DNA from: Shewanella xiamenensis
Lineage (GTDB): Bacteria; Pseudomonadota; Gammaproteobacteria; Enterobacterales; Shewanellaceae
Length of the DNA: 64,000 bases
Assembly: GCF_014647135.1 (NCBI RefSeq)
Contig: NZ_BMOP01000003.1
Location: 248,001-312,000, forward strand
Direction of reading: 5' to 3'
The notes beneath the pieces are model-generated. The model was not told the DNA's origin and ran no database searches. It saw only the letters and a list, made by a program, of their open reading frames with translations. The first letter of the stretch is position 1. Each line of letters begins with the position of its first letter. The translations under genes and the position numbers were made by a program. Below are positions 25,997 to 37,385 of this stretch, one piece after another.

Positions 25997-26289
25997 ATTG
26001 GGTCCTTATCGTTTCGAGTCGGTAATTTCAGCACTAACCCTTGAGTAATAGCGGTCGCCACTTTTTGGCGAGCACTGGCGAGGAGATAACCAAAGGTTTG
26101 CCGCGAGATCCCCATTTGCGCTGCGGCCTCAAGCTGGCTTAAGCGCTGCACATCACCAAGCTCTAAGGCTTCAAACTCGTCGGCAGCTAAAAGGATCTGG
26201 GATAAGTTGGCCGCTGGTATGCCATTAGGTTTAAACAGGCTACAGGGCACACAACTCGATAATTGACGGCATTTTTTGGGTCTTGGCAT
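25993..26289 (-). CDS. DUF134 domain-containing HTH protein
   Basis: 98 aa beginning MPRPKKCRQLSSCVPCSLFKP. A C-x6-C-x2-C cluster precedes a sigma-like helix-turn-helix (LSQLEAAAQMGISRQTFGYLL). This is DUF134, a small DNA-binding family that may sense metal through its cysteines. It is coupled to the NifX-like gene and probably regulates it. It starts with ATG 26289 just after a mixed intergenic region. Confidence 0.88.
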   Translation of the reverse strand: MPRPKKCRQLSSCVPCSLFKPNGIPAANLSQILLAADEFEALELGDVQRLSQLEAAAQMGISRQTFGYLLASARQKVATAITQGLVLKLPTRNDKDPI

Positions 26290-26464
26290 CTATGATGGTA
26301 CCTCAAGGGCAAATGTTAGAAAGCAATCGAGCATTGATGCTCCCTTTGAATAGTTTTTGGCGTACGCCAAAAACTATTATGGTCATTTACCACTTTTAAA
26401 CCGAGGCTGTTATCACAGTTTTACTCACCATGATGATAAGGTTAGGCTCGATAGCTAAGTCGAG

Positions 26465-27958
26465 TTACACATCGGCACCCTCACTAATCTCAACCGAATA
26501 ACCTTCTTCCTGCTTGATAAAATCGACAAAGTTTTTAATGGCTGGCAAGGCATCTTCTCTATGGTGGGAGACATAAAGCAATTGGCTAAGATGGTGCTCG
26601 GCAATCATATTCAGCGCCCGCATCACCAAAGTGCGATTGATAAAGTCGAGCCCTTGGTAGGGTTCATCCAAAATCAACAATAACGGCTGTTTAATCAATG
26701 CCCTGCCTATAAGCAATAGCCGCTGCTGGCCGTAATCCAGTTGTTTAAAGCCCGTGCTGGCAAACTCACTCATATGCAGTATCGCTAGCCATTCCTTCGC
26801 CAAATCGACCTGAGGTTTAGTGGGTTTATGGTACAGACCGATAGAATCGTAAAAACCCGATAACAAGACATCGAGCGCCGAACAACTCACTCGGTATTGC
26901 AAATGCAAGGCCGATGATACTATGCCAATCCGTTGTTTTATTTGCCAAATACTCTCACCACTGCCTCGTGGACGCCCAAAGAGGGTGATATCGTTACTGT
27001 AGCATTGGGGATGATCGCCCAAAATCAGCCCGAGTAAGGTACTCTTACCGCAACCATTTGGCCCGCGCACTTGCCAGTGTTGTCCCGCACTAATCCGCCA
27101 ATTCACATCTTTAAAAATCAAGCCGCTAACATATTCCACCTTGCCATTTTTAATCTCAACTAAGGGATCAAAGGCTTCGGCATTGTGGCGTTGGCGTTCC
27201 ATTAACGCCAATAACTCGGCACTGCGGCTGGCGGAAAGTGCATTTAAGTGTGCCATCACAGGGTGACTATGCCACTGCTCAATCGACATGGGTGCGCTGA
27301 GTTGATGCACATGCTGACCCGATTTGAGCATATCGCTATTAAACAGTGCCACATGGCTAATGCACGGCGGTAATTCTTCTTGGCGGGAGGTGATGATAAG
27401 CAACTGAGTATATTCGGCAATTTCAACTAACAACTGTGATAGGCTAAGTTGATGCTCGCTATCTAACCCAGCGAAGGGGTCATCTAAAATCAATAATTCA
27501 GGTTCAGTTGCCAGTGCCCTCACTAACATCACCCGCCGAGTCTCACCAGTCGATAACTGTCTAAATCCTCTTTGCGCTAAGTGTTCGAGTTCCACTTTTT
27601 GTAAAAAGGCGCTCAAACGTTCAGTATGCAGACAAGATTCCAGCACTAAGGATTCAACCGTTGAACCATAGTCGAGTTCATCCTTTGCTAGCTCACGTTC
27701 AAGTAATGCCTGCTGTAAACCGAGTGACACCCAACCAATTCGCGACGGTAATCCAGATATCTCGCCTTCATCAGGCTGTATATCACCCGCTAATATTCGC
27801 CCAAGGAGTGAGCCGCTATAGCTATCGGTCGCAAAAATGGCCCAATGCTGCATCGGCATTAACTGCCAATCTTCAACGACTAGCTGCTCATTACCACGAC
27901 CGTAGCGCAACCCTTTTACAACAAGCGTTTTATCCCAGTACGTAGCACTATTCCCCAT
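26465..27958 (-). CDS. modF: Molybdate-type double ABC ATPase (ModF-like)
   Basis: 497 aa with two ABC ATPase domains and no membrane part. In the first, Walker A is degenerate (TDSYSGSLLG), but the signature LSTGETRR and Walker B LLILDDPFAGLD are intact. In the second, Walker A GPNGCGKST and Walker B LLILDEPYQGLD are intact, and the signature is LDYGQQR. This matches the ModF/PhrA family, whose role in molybdate metabolism is not settled. No mod transporter genes are adjacent. It lies upstream of the DUF134 pair but is separated by 175 bp. Confidence 0.85.
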   Translation of the reverse strand: MGNSATYWDKTLVVKGLRYGRGNEQLVVEDWQLMPMQHWAIFATDSYSGSLLGRILAGDIQPDEGEISGLPSRIGWVSLGLQQALLERELAKDELDYGSTVESLVLESCLHTERLSAFLQKVELEHLAQRGFRQLSTGETRRVMLVRALATEPELLILDDPFAGLDSEHQLSLSQLLVEIAEYTQLLIITSRQEELPPCISHVALFNSDMLKSGQHVHQLSAPMSIEQWHSHPVMAHLNALSASRSAELLALMERQRHNAEAFDPLVEIKNGKVEYVSGLIFKDVNWRISAGQHWQVRGPNGCGKSTLLGLILGDHPQCYSNDITLFGRPRGSGESIWQIKQRIGIVSSALHLQYRVSCSALDVLLSGFYDSIGLYHKPTKPQVDLAKEWLAILHMSEFASTGFKQLDYGQQRLLLIGRALIKQPLLLILDEPYQGLDFINRTLVMRALNMIAEHHLSQLLYVSHHREDALPAIKNFVDFIKQEEGYSVEISEGADV

Positions 27959-28095
27959 CCCACTTCCTTAGGTATTCAACCCGATTAACATTGACTCGAC
28001 TGAATATGCGTAAAATCTATCATGGCATTGATACTACTGAGTAAATAAGCAGAATGGAATGCCAGTCAGCAATCGCTCAAACACTGATTATCCAT

Positions 28096-28139
28096 AAAAA
28101 TAAAAAAGCCCACCCCGACGAAAACGCGCGGATGGGCTT
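28096..28139 (-). terminator. Terminator of katG
   Basis: Imperfect GC-rich stem, AAGCCCA (28106-28112) with TGGGCTT (28133-28139) outside a shorter inner pairing. The minus strand continues in six T. It is 18 bp after the katG stop. Confidence 0.8.
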
Positions 28140-28156
28140 GAGGTTAACCACTCACT

Positions 28157-30766
<2,610 letters not shown>

Positions 30767-31018
30767 ATGAATCCGATTATTGCCATCTTAAAAGAACACA
30801 ATGTCACTGATGCAAAAATTAACGAGCTTTTTCAAGCATTAACCGATAATCCCCTGATGGCGATGGGCATTATTGGCCAGCTCGGTATTCCACCTGAAAA
30901 ACTGCAACAACTGATGGCTCTGGTAATGCAAAACCCTGCCGTGATTAAAGAAGCGGTACTCGAGCTGGGTTTAGATTTCGCCAAGGTTGAAGCCGCTAAA
31001 GCGCAGCTACAAAAGTAA
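30767..31018 (+). CDS. DUF2999 family protein
   Basis: 83 aa, small, acidic-to-neutral and entirely helical in appearance (MNPIIAILKEHNVTDAKI at the start). The repeats of short helices with GQLGIPPEKLQQLM match DUF2999, found in Shewanella and Vibrio relatives. Function unknown. It stands alone and is followed by a strong terminator. Confidence 0.8.
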   Translation: MNPIIAILKEHNVTDAKINELFQALTDNPLMAMGIIGQLGIPPEKLQQLMALVMQNPAVIKEAVLELGLDFAKVEAAKAQLQK

Positions 31019-31041
31019 TTTATCCCAGCCAATCGGCTTAT

Positions 31042-31073
31042 AAAGGCAAAGCAGCATTGGCTTTGCCTTTTTA
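31042..31073 (+). terminator. Terminator of the DUF2999 gene
   Basis: AAAGGCAAAGC (31042-31052) and GCTTTGCCTTT (31060-31070) form a perfect 11-bp stem followed by T-run. Confidence 0.9.
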
Positions 31074-31203
31074 TTCAAATTGTTATCTCTACCCTTTCAC
31101 ACTGCTACATAAAGATATAAAAACCTTATCGCCTCTCGCGGACAATATTTGCTAGAGTGTTGCAACACGCCATCATAACCAAAAGTGATTGAAAGGAATC
31201 AAG

Positions 31204-31704
31204 ATGCGCCCACCTATTCGTCTATTTGCACTTCTCTTGCCCCTATTGTTGTTGGGTTGTCAAAAGCAAACTCAAGCGCAACATGCACAAGGTATGGACA
31301 AACCCGCCGAGCAAACGAGTTCACAAACAAGCACGCCTCAAGCAAGCACAGCAGAGATCAATCCGCTCAATATGGATAAGCGCGAAAGTCAGCAACAGCA
31401 AGCGGCTAAACAAGGTGTTAACAAGCCAAGTATTTCACCTAAAGGAGAAGGTATGATGCTGCAAGGCACTGTAAGATATCTCAATTTAGAAGGGGGTTTT
31501 TGGGGAATTATCGCCGACACCGGCCAAAAAATATTGCCTAAAAATCTGCCGCAGGAATACCGCAAAGACGGCATACGCTTAAGTTTCAGCGCCCAGGAAA
31601 TCACCGGCATGATGACGATTCAGCAGTGGGGCAAACTATCAAACTTGAGTGATATCACTGTCATCGGCCAAGTCGAGAGCCAATCGGCCGATCCACGACT
31701 CTAA
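31204..31704 (+). CDS. Hypothetical lipoprotein
   Basis: 166 aa from ATG 31204, with AAGGAAT just upstream. Lipoprotein signal LLLLGCQKQ with Cys at about residue 19. A Gln/Ser/Thr-rich linker of about 60 residues follows. The C-terminal 85 residues form a compact beta-rich domain (GTVRYLNLEGGFWGIIADTG, LPKNLPQEYRKDGIRLSF) that resembles a small OB-like fold. The function is unknown. It ends at a hairpin terminator (31713-31754). Confidence 0.72.
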   Translation: MRPPIRLFALLLPLLLLGCQKQTQAQHAQGMDKPAEQTSSQTSTPQASTAEINPLNMDKRESQQQQAAKQGVNKPSISPKGEGMMLQGTVRYLNLEGGFWGIIADTGQKILPKNLPQEYRKDGIRLSFSAQEITGMMTIQQWGKLSNLSDITVIGQVESQSADPRL

Positions 31705-31712
31705 CAAGCCTT

Positions 31713-31757
31713 GGCCTGAGTGTGAGCCGCAAGCTACAGGCAAAAACTCAGGCCACA
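31713..31757 (+). terminator. Hairpin after the lipoprotein gene
   Basis: GGCCTGAGT (31713-31721) and ACTCAGGCC (31746-31754) are perfect 9-bp arms around a 24-nt loop, 9 bp after the stop. The T-run is weak, so termination is likely but not certain. Confidence 0.55.
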
Positions 31758-31884
31758 CTTATTGAACATCGAACATCGAGCGAGTAGCATCCCCTCGTTC
31801 AGGCAAGGTATCCTAAGTACGCACACATCAGGTGATGGTGCCACATCCGATGGCTCAAAAGATACATGCCACACGGGTCTAACA

Positions 31885-32289
31885 TTAAGACTGCTCCGAC
31901 ATCTTGGCCTGCTCAGCTTGCCACTCTTCAATCACTTCCTTTGCCGCTCTAAAGGCTTCAATGCCCGACGGCATACCGCAATAAACGGTTGAATGTAAGA
32001 GTACTTCTTGTATTTCTGCAACTGTGCAACCATTGCGCAAGGCACCGCGAACATGACCTTTTAACTCAGCTGGCGCTTTTAGTGCCGCTAAGGTTGCGAT
32101 GGTGATTAAACTGCGCGTTTGCAGCGGTAATCCCTCGCGGGACCACACTTCACCCCAACAATTGGCAGTCACTAACGCCTGTAATGGCTGGGTAAAATCC
32201 GTTGCGCTGCTAAGGGCCTTATCAACAAAACTGTCACCCATCACAGCGCGGCGCACCTTAAGCCCTTTTTCATATTGCTCTTCGTTCAT
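31885..32289 (-). CDS. Carboxymuconolactone decarboxylase family protein
   Basis: 134 aa. The start NEEQYEKGLKVRRAVMGDSFVD and the motif GEVWSREGLPLQTRSLITIATLAAL are typical of 4-carboxymuconolactone decarboxylase (PcaC-like) proteins; the C-terminal region carries AEIQEVLLHSTVYCGMP. Members either decarboxylate ring-cleavage intermediates or act as small peroxidases of the AhpD type. The CxxC pair of AhpD is absent, so the first or an unknown role is more likely. No other aromatic-degradation genes are nearby. Confidence 0.85.
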   Translation of the reverse strand: MNEEQYEKGLKVRRAVMGDSFVDKALSSATDFTQPLQALVTANCWGEVWSREGLPLQTRSLITIATLAALKAPAELKGHVRGALRNGCTVAEIQEVLLHSTVYCGMPSGIEAFRAAKEVIEEWQAEQAKMSEQS

Positions 32290-32444
32290 CTGACAATCCT
32301 TTTACTCTACACTCTGACAAGGTTAACTGGCTCAATAGATAATTCCCTTTAAAAACATCATTCACAGGCTTTGCATCGATCACATTATGGCAATTAAAAC
32401 CTGACCTCAAGGTAAATTCCATATAAGCTATCGCGCATATTCAA

Positions 32445-32463
32445 GGTAAGAACAATTCTCATT
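32445..32463. promoter_or_regulatory. Weak Fur-box-like sequence upstream of the haem-type TonB receptor
   Basis: A 19-bp segment with inverted halves GGTAAGAA and AATGAGAA (read on the other strand) 17 bp before the start of the receptor. It matches about 11 of 19 positions of the Fur consensus. Iron-regulated receptors usually have such a site here. Confidence 0.4.
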
Positions 32464-32479
32464 TATAAAAAGGTGATTG

Positions 32480-34723
32480 ATGAAACCATTGCCGCTCAGT
32501 CTATGTGCCCTTGCCGTCGCAAGTGCATTGCCCGCTTGGGCAGACGAACAATCTAAACCACTTATTCAAGAAGTAATTGTGGTCTCAGGCTCCCGTATGG
32601 AACAAAACATTGAGCAGGTGGCTGGATCTATTTTGGTGATAGATGAACAAGCTATCGAACGCAATATGAGCAATGATTTTGGTAGCCTGTTCCGTAACGA
32701 ATCGGCTGTCGATATCAAGGGCGGCGCGGGCAAACCGACCTCAGTGACTATTCGCGGGATTGGCGGCAACCGAGTGATGATGGTGAAAGACGGCGTACGG
32801 GTAAATAACCAGTATGCCTCGCCGTTAGGCCCAGGTGCTGAAGGCACAGGCCGTGGTTTAACCGAAGTGCAAAGTCTTAAGCAAATTGAAGTAGTTAAAG
32901 CCGCTGCATCCACTATGTACGGCTCCGATGCTCTCGGTGGCGTAGTCGTGATGCGCACCAAAGATGCCAGCGACTATCTGCGGGGCGAAGATTATTATGT
33001 GTCGCTCAATGCGGGCTATTCAGGCATCAATAACGAGTACTCCGGCGGTTTTACCAGCGCCGCGGCCTATAGCGATTTTGAGAATTTGCTCACCTACCAG
33101 CACCGCAAAGGCGAAGAGTTACCTAACTACTTTGATACTCAGCCTGAAAGCGATCTCGTGCAGGACAGCCTGCTATTCAAGAGCAAATACCGCTTTAATG
33201 AGCACACCACAGTGCAGCTCACCCTCGACTATCTAGAGCAAACGCTAGAACGCTGGGAAGATAAGCTCAATCGTGCCCAAGTACCGCAGGAGCGGATTGA
33301 TACCGATCGCGATACCCAAGTGATCAACGGCGCCCTGCAACTGCGCTCCGATAAAGCCACTTACTTACACGATGATTTGACCGTTACCGCCTATTTTGGC
33401 CAAACGGAGCAACTCGAACACCGCGATTATTTTGATTTGCGTACCACAGCGCGCCCACTTACCGAATATCGCGACTATGAATTTAAAGATCAGCGACTGG
33501 GCCTAACCAGCACCTTCAGCAAATACATAGGCGCAGAGGGATACGGCCATCAGCTCACCTACGGTATGGACTATGAATGGTCCCAAATGATGCGTCATCG
33601 CAACAACAATATCGCCAGCAGCGGCGGTGATTGGCAAACCGAAACTCCTTTTACCTTTGCCGATACCGATAGCAACCGTTTAGGGCTATTTCTGCAGGAC
33701 GATATCACCTTGCTAAATGGTGATTTAAACCTGATTGGCGGCCTACGTTATGACTATTTCCGTAACAGCCCCGACCAACAACAAGCGATGGAAGCAGGTA
33801 AAGATCCCGCCGACTTTGCGGTAATGAGCGACACCTTTTGGTCGCCTAAACTAGGCCTCGTTTATAAACTTACCGACAAAGTGAGTGCCTACACTCAATA
33901 TGCCTATGGCTATAAAATGCCTACGCCCGATCAAAAATGGGGTGAGTTAGAAGTCGATGGCGGCTCGATGACCGATGTGATCATTCAAGCCAACTATGAC
34001 TTAAAGTCTGAGCAATCCCACACCTGGGAACTGGGTATCCGTGGCAATCATGCAGATACTCAATATGAACTCACCACCTTCTACACCCACGCGGTCGACT
34101 TTATTGACTGGCAATATGTCAGCTTTAAACCGCCAGTGTTTGGTCCGGTGATGCAGCCCATGGAGTTCAAATACCAGTACTTCAACCGCGATCAAGTGAC
34201 ACTCTACGGCGCTGAAGCCCAAGCCAACCATTGGCTGACAGATTCTATCGAGCTATGGGGCAATATCTCCTATACCCATGGAACCGATGAAAACGGTCAA
34301 TACCTTAACAGCGTTAGCCCGCTAAAAGGCAACCTAGGGGTAAATTGGTATAGCGATATCGGTGGAATGGAAACCGACATTGGCGCAGTGGTCCGCTGGG
34401 CCGATCAGATGGATCGCACCCACGATATCAACCTGACCATTGATGATATTTGCGTGATGGGCCAATGTATTCCTAAAGAAAGCTTTAACGAAGTCTACAA
34501 CACCGCCGGTTACGCCGTGTTTGACTTAACCATGGGCCTGCACGTTACCGACAATCTGCATCTGCGTGCAGGGGTGTATAACCTGTTTGATAAGGAATAT
34601 GTTGACTACGCCGATGTGGCTGGCCAATCCGTGTTCTTACTCAATAGCACCATGAACTTGCAAAAGGATGATTTCACCCAACCTGGGCGTTATTTCAACC
34701 TGAGCGTGAATTATCAGTTTTAA
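32480..34723 (+). CDS. TonB-dependent receptor, haemoglobin/transferrin type
   Basis: 747 aa from ATG 32480 (AAGGTGAT upstream). The signal peptide runs to about residue 22 (ASALPAWA). The plug shows VVSGSRMEQNIEQVAGSI, then TIRGIGGNRVMMVKDGVRVN and ASTMYGSDALGGVV, a pattern I associate with the haemoglobin/transferrin/lactoferrin receptor family. The barrel ends with YFNLSVNYQF. It probably imports haem or another iron source using TonB-ExbBD; no transporter genes are adjacent. A weak Fur-box candidate lies upstream and a very stable terminator downstream. Confidence 0.88.
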   Translation: MKPLPLSLCALAVASALPAWADEQSKPLIQEVIVVSGSRMEQNIEQVAGSILVIDEQAIERNMSNDFGSLFRNESAVDIKGGAGKPTSVTIRGIGGNRVMMVKDGVRVNNQYASPLGPGAEGTGRGLTEVQSLKQIEVVKAAASTMYGSDALGGVVVMRTKDASDYLRGEDYYVSLNAGYSGINNEYSGGFTSAAAYSDFENLLTYQHRKGEELPNYFDTQPESDLVQDSLLFKSKYRFNEHTTVQLTLDYLEQTLERWEDKLNRAQVPQERIDTDRDTQVINGALQLRSDKATYLHDDLTVTAYFGQTEQLEHRDYFDLRTTARPLTEYRDYEFKDQRLGLTSTFSKYIGAEGYGHQLTYGMDYEWSQMMRHRNNNIASSGGDWQTETPFTFADTDSNRLGLFLQDDITLLNGDLNLIGGLRYDYFRNSPDQQQAMEAGKDPADFAVMSDTFWSPKLGLVYKLTDKVSAYTQYAYGYKMPTPDQKWGELEVDGGSMTDVIIQANYDLKSEQSHTWELGIRGNHADTQYELTTFYTHAVDFIDWQYVSFKPPVFGPVMQPMEFKYQYFNRDQVTLYGAEAQANHWLTDSIELWGNISYTHGTDENGQYLNSVSPLKGNLGVNWYSDIGGMETDIGAVVRWADQMDRTHDINLTIDDICVMGQCIPKESFNEVYNTAGYAVFDLTMGLHVTDNLHLRAGVYNLFDKEYVDYADVAGQSVFLLNSTMNLQKDDFTQPGRYFNLSVNYQF

Positions 34724-34740
34724 TTTAAGCTGTTGTACTT

Positions 34741-34778
34741 GCTAAACATTCCCCGGTGTTTACCGGGGAATGTTTAGC
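34741..34778. terminator. Very long perfect terminator hairpin
   Basis: 17-bp perfect inverted arms (34741-34757 and 34762-34778) around a 4-nt loop follow the receptor stop by 17 bp. The right side lacks a strong T-run, so this may terminate by stem stability or act in mRNA protection. It is between convergent genes. Confidence 0.7.
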
Positions 34779-34871
34779 AATCTCTCTGAGTCATACACTC
34801 AATCAAAATCGCGGTTTCATCCCCTGATTTGTAATCAAGCGCTCGCAACAACAATGATTCAGTGGATGCTT

Positions 34872-35378
34872 TTATCGCGTATGCAGGATTGCGGTGTTAT
34901 CGAGCAGGCCATTGGCATCAACCCGCACCAGTACTGAATGGTCTTTGGATAATTTAACAAACTTTATCTGTTCTGCTTCAGGCTGTTGCCAGTTAAGGAT
35001 AAAGAGCGAAGCGTTTTCATCCTGCTCAAAGCCGCGCTCGGTATTCAACTCCCCAAATGTTGCCAAGCCATCAACGGTCATTCGATAGCGGTTGCCTTGA
35101 CCAATAATTTCCAGCGTGACGGGCTTGGTATTGATGACGCCACGGTATACCACGCCATCAAATTTATCGTAGGCGGTATTATCCGCGTTATGCTCACACT
35201 GATCTGAGTGTTGTTCAGAGCCGCTGACAGGCTGACAGTGATTAGCTTCGCTCACCTCAGCTTGCTGGGCATATCCCCATGCTGGCAATAACACCAGCAC
35301 GCCAATAAGAGATGCTATTTTTCTGCGATTTATCAAAGCCATTCCTATCAACGCCATTTCCAGCCGTGTCGTCGCCAT
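34872..35378 (-). CDS. Hypothetical exported protein
   Basis: 168 aa. A signal peptide is centred on residues 20-37 (KIASLIGVLVLLPAWGYA). The mature part is acidic, Cys/His-containing (NHCQPVSGSEQHSDQCEHN) and then beta-rich, ending with ANGLLDNTAILHTR. The start at 35378 is chosen because AAGG lies 11 nt upstream; two internal ATGs (35357 and 35342) also precede the signal. The function is unknown. It is convergent with the TonB receptor and lies downstream of the sulfite dehydrogenase operon. Confidence 0.6.
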   Translation of the reverse strand: MATTRLEMALIGMALINRRKIASLIGVLVLLPAWGYAQQAEVSEANHCQPVSGSEQHSDQCEHNADNTAYDKFDGVVYRGVINTKPVTLEIIGQGNRYRMTVDGLATFGELNTERGFEQDENASLFILNWQQPEAEQIKFVKLSKDHSVLVRVDANGLLDNTAILHTR

Positions 35379-35442
35379 AAGCCGATGGCCTTGATGCTAA
35401 CCGCTTAACTTACTCTTGTCAGCAAGCAAACGGCTAGCCGCA

Positions 35443-35778
35443 CTAATTTGCACTGAGGTTGGGGATCTCTTGCTGACTATAAAACAGCGCCACATCCTGT
35501 AATTGCTCGGCAGTCAACGCACTGACCTGTGATTGCATTAACGGATCGAGGCGTAAGCCCGCTTTGAAATCGACTAACTGCTTATTAAGGTAAGCCGGTT
35601 TTTGCCCCCTTAAATTGGGGAATTGCTTGGCCATGGCGATCATCGCCAGCCCATGGCATGACTCACATTGGGCCGTGGCCAGCGCCTTACCCCGATCGAT
35701 ATCGGCTTGATAACCTTCGGCATAAACCGCTGTGGATAAGCCGCACAGGACAAGCAAACTGACGATAAACGTTTTCAT
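35443..35778 (-). CDS. c-type cytochrome, operon of sulfite dehydrogenase
   Basis: 111 aa with a signal peptide (ending TAVYA at about residue 20). One haem site CESCH at residues 38-42 and probable axial Met in LRLDPLMQSQ. Residues AEQLQDVALFYSQQ match class I cytochrome c of the type found in periplasmic electron-transfer chains. It is the fourth and last gene of the operon and overlaps the preceding cytochrome by 4 bp. Confidence 0.88.
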   Translation of the reverse strand: MKTFIVSLLVLCGLSTAVYAEGYQADIDRGKALATAQCESCHGLAMIAMAKQFPNLRGQKPAYLNKQLVDFKAGLRLDPLMQSQVSALTAEQLQDVALFYSQQEIPNLSAN

Positions 35779-36161
35779 TGAGATCCCTTAGCGGCAGGTT
35801 TAGCTGGCGGTGGTAACTGGCTTGCGTCAAGGGGCAAACGCCTAAAGAGGGTCATATCCATTTCAGCTTGACCATAATAGGTACTGAGGTAGCTCAACGT
35901 CGGCTCCCACGTATCCGACAAATCCCATAAGCCTTGGGTATCCACCATCCACTGCAAGGTTTCTTTCCAAAAGGCTTTATCACCGCGATTTTGGGTAACA
36001 ATCATACTGGTGTGACAGGCATTGCATTGATAATTAACCAACTCCCAACCGGGTGCCATAATGAGGCCCGACTGAGGGTCCACGGGATACTCGGCGGCGA
36101 ACGACGCCCCAGTGAAAAGCAGCCCACACATGATCAGCTTATTGACATGCGCTCTCATCAC
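35775..36161 (-). CDS. c-type cytochrome, SorB-like subunit
   Basis: 128 aa. The signal peptide ends about residue 22; one haem site CNACH is at residues 46-50 (VNYQCNACHTSMIVTQNRGD). The rest is Trp-rich (MVDTQGLWDLSDTWEP) and Pro-rich at the end. The layout, mature start and position just after the molybdenum subunit suggest the haem partner of a sulfite dehydrogenase. It overlaps the upstream gene by 4 bp and the downstream one by 4 bp. Confidence 0.85.
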   Translation of the reverse strand: MMRAHVNKLIMCGLLFTGASFAAEYPVDPQSGLIMAPGWELVNYQCNACHTSMIVTQNRGDKAFWKETLQWMVDTQGLWDLSDTWEPTLSYLSTYYGQAEMDMTLFRRLPLDASQLPPPAKPAAKGSQ

Positions 36162-37384
36162 ACCACCCTAACGGCAATACGGTGGCAACCATTAAACATA
36201 TATCCCTTAGGGTTCCATTGTGGCTGTACAACCGGTTGGCTATCACCTTCGCTATCGGTCGCTTTGGCCCAGATTTCGTAATAGCCCTGTGTTGGCAGCT
36301 GCAACTCAATGCTCCATTGCTGCCATGCGGTGGCGTTTTTCGGTTTTTGTAGCTCCGCGACAAACCAACGGGTGCCATAATCGTAACTCACTTCCACCTT
36401 CACCACTTCGCGCACGCCCGCCCACGCATGGCCCGCAACCGTCAGTTTTTGCCCTTGAGCCAGTTCAGTGCCAGATTGTGGTTGAGTAATCAAAGACTTC
36501 ACGATCATTTCTTCAATTATTCGATAGTCTTTTTCAGCAACCGTCTCGCCCGGTGCAATCGGATATTTAGGCACTTGATACGCTGGCGCTTCCATTTTAT
36601 GCCCGTCGTGGACTTTATTACGCACACTGATCCCCGTTGCCGCTTTTTGCGAAACCGATCCCGGCCGGCCACCAAATACGATACGTAGGGGATAACCATG
36701 CAGGTAAGGAATATCCTCACCATTCATCGACCATGCGATTAGCCCAAGCTCTTCGAGCGCCGCCTTGATAGGAACACCGCGGGAAATGGCCTCACCTTTT
36801 CCGCTCAAATGCACATCAGCCCCATGGTGGCCGGTGTAAACCGCATCGGCTTTAACACCACAATCCTTAAGCACATCGCTCACCAACACCCCTGTCCACT
36901 CTGAACAAAATACCGCTGAGTTATTCCACTGATTGCCCTTAGTGCTCGGGAAAAAGCCCGCGCGACTATTGCCGCCACATTCAATCAATAGCTGTAAGGT
37001 GTGATGTTTAAAGCGGCGTTTTAACTCATCAATGGTGTAGGTTTTAGGGGTGATAACCGACTCGCCATCCACTGTAAAAGTCCAGGTTTTAGCATCCAGC
37101 GTTTTAAAGTCAGGCACTATGCCATTCCAGCGGATAAACGAAACATCGGCAGGCGTCACCGCTGGCGCTAGCATATGCTCTGGCGGATAGGCATTCAGCG
37201 GATTAGTGTTTAATACTTTGAAGTAACTCGGTAAGTCCTCAGCCTTAGTCCACGTTAATGCCGAAATATCCAAAGCACTCACCCCAGCAGGAAGCTTATC
37301 GGCAAATACCCACTTAACCGGCAGCGCGGATAACACCGACGTCGCTACCGCACCTTTTATAAAAACTCGACGATTAAGATCCAT
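36158..37384 (-). CDS. SoxC/SorA-like sulfite dehydrogenase, molybdopterin subunit
   Basis: 408 aa from ATG 37384 (AAAGGA upstream). A Tat signal (DLNRRVFIKGAVATS) directs export of the folded enzyme to the periplasm. Cys136 in LLIECGGNSRAGFFP is the likely Mo ligand. The Mo-cofactor domain is followed by the C-terminal dimerisation domain (KVEVSYDYGTRWF, ending MFNGCHRIAVRVV). Sulfite oxidation, SO3 to SO4, with electrons passed to c-type cytochromes is likely; SoxC of thiosulfate pathways is a close alternative. It sits in a four-gene operon with three cytochromes. Confidence 0.87.
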   Translation of the reverse strand: MDLNRRVFIKGAVATSVLSALPVKWVFADKLPAGVSALDISALTWTKAEDLPSYFKVLNTNPLNAYPPEHMLAPAVTPADVSFIRWNGIVPDFKTLDAKTWTFTVDGESVITPKTYTIDELKRRFKHHTLQLLIECGGNSRAGFFPSTKGNQWNNSAVFCSEWTGVLVSDVLKDCGVKADAVYTGHHGADVHLSGKGEAISRGVPIKAALEELGLIAWSMNGEDIPYLHGYPLRIVFGGRPGSVSQKAATGISVRNKVHDGHKMEAPAYQVPKYPIAPGETVAEKDYRIIEEMIVKSLITQPQSGTELAQGQKLTVAGHAWAGVREVVKVEVSYDYGTRWFVAELQKPKNATAWQQWSIELQLPTQGYYEIWAKATDSEGDSQPVVQPQWNPKGYMFNGCHRIAVRVV

Positions 37385-37385
37385 G

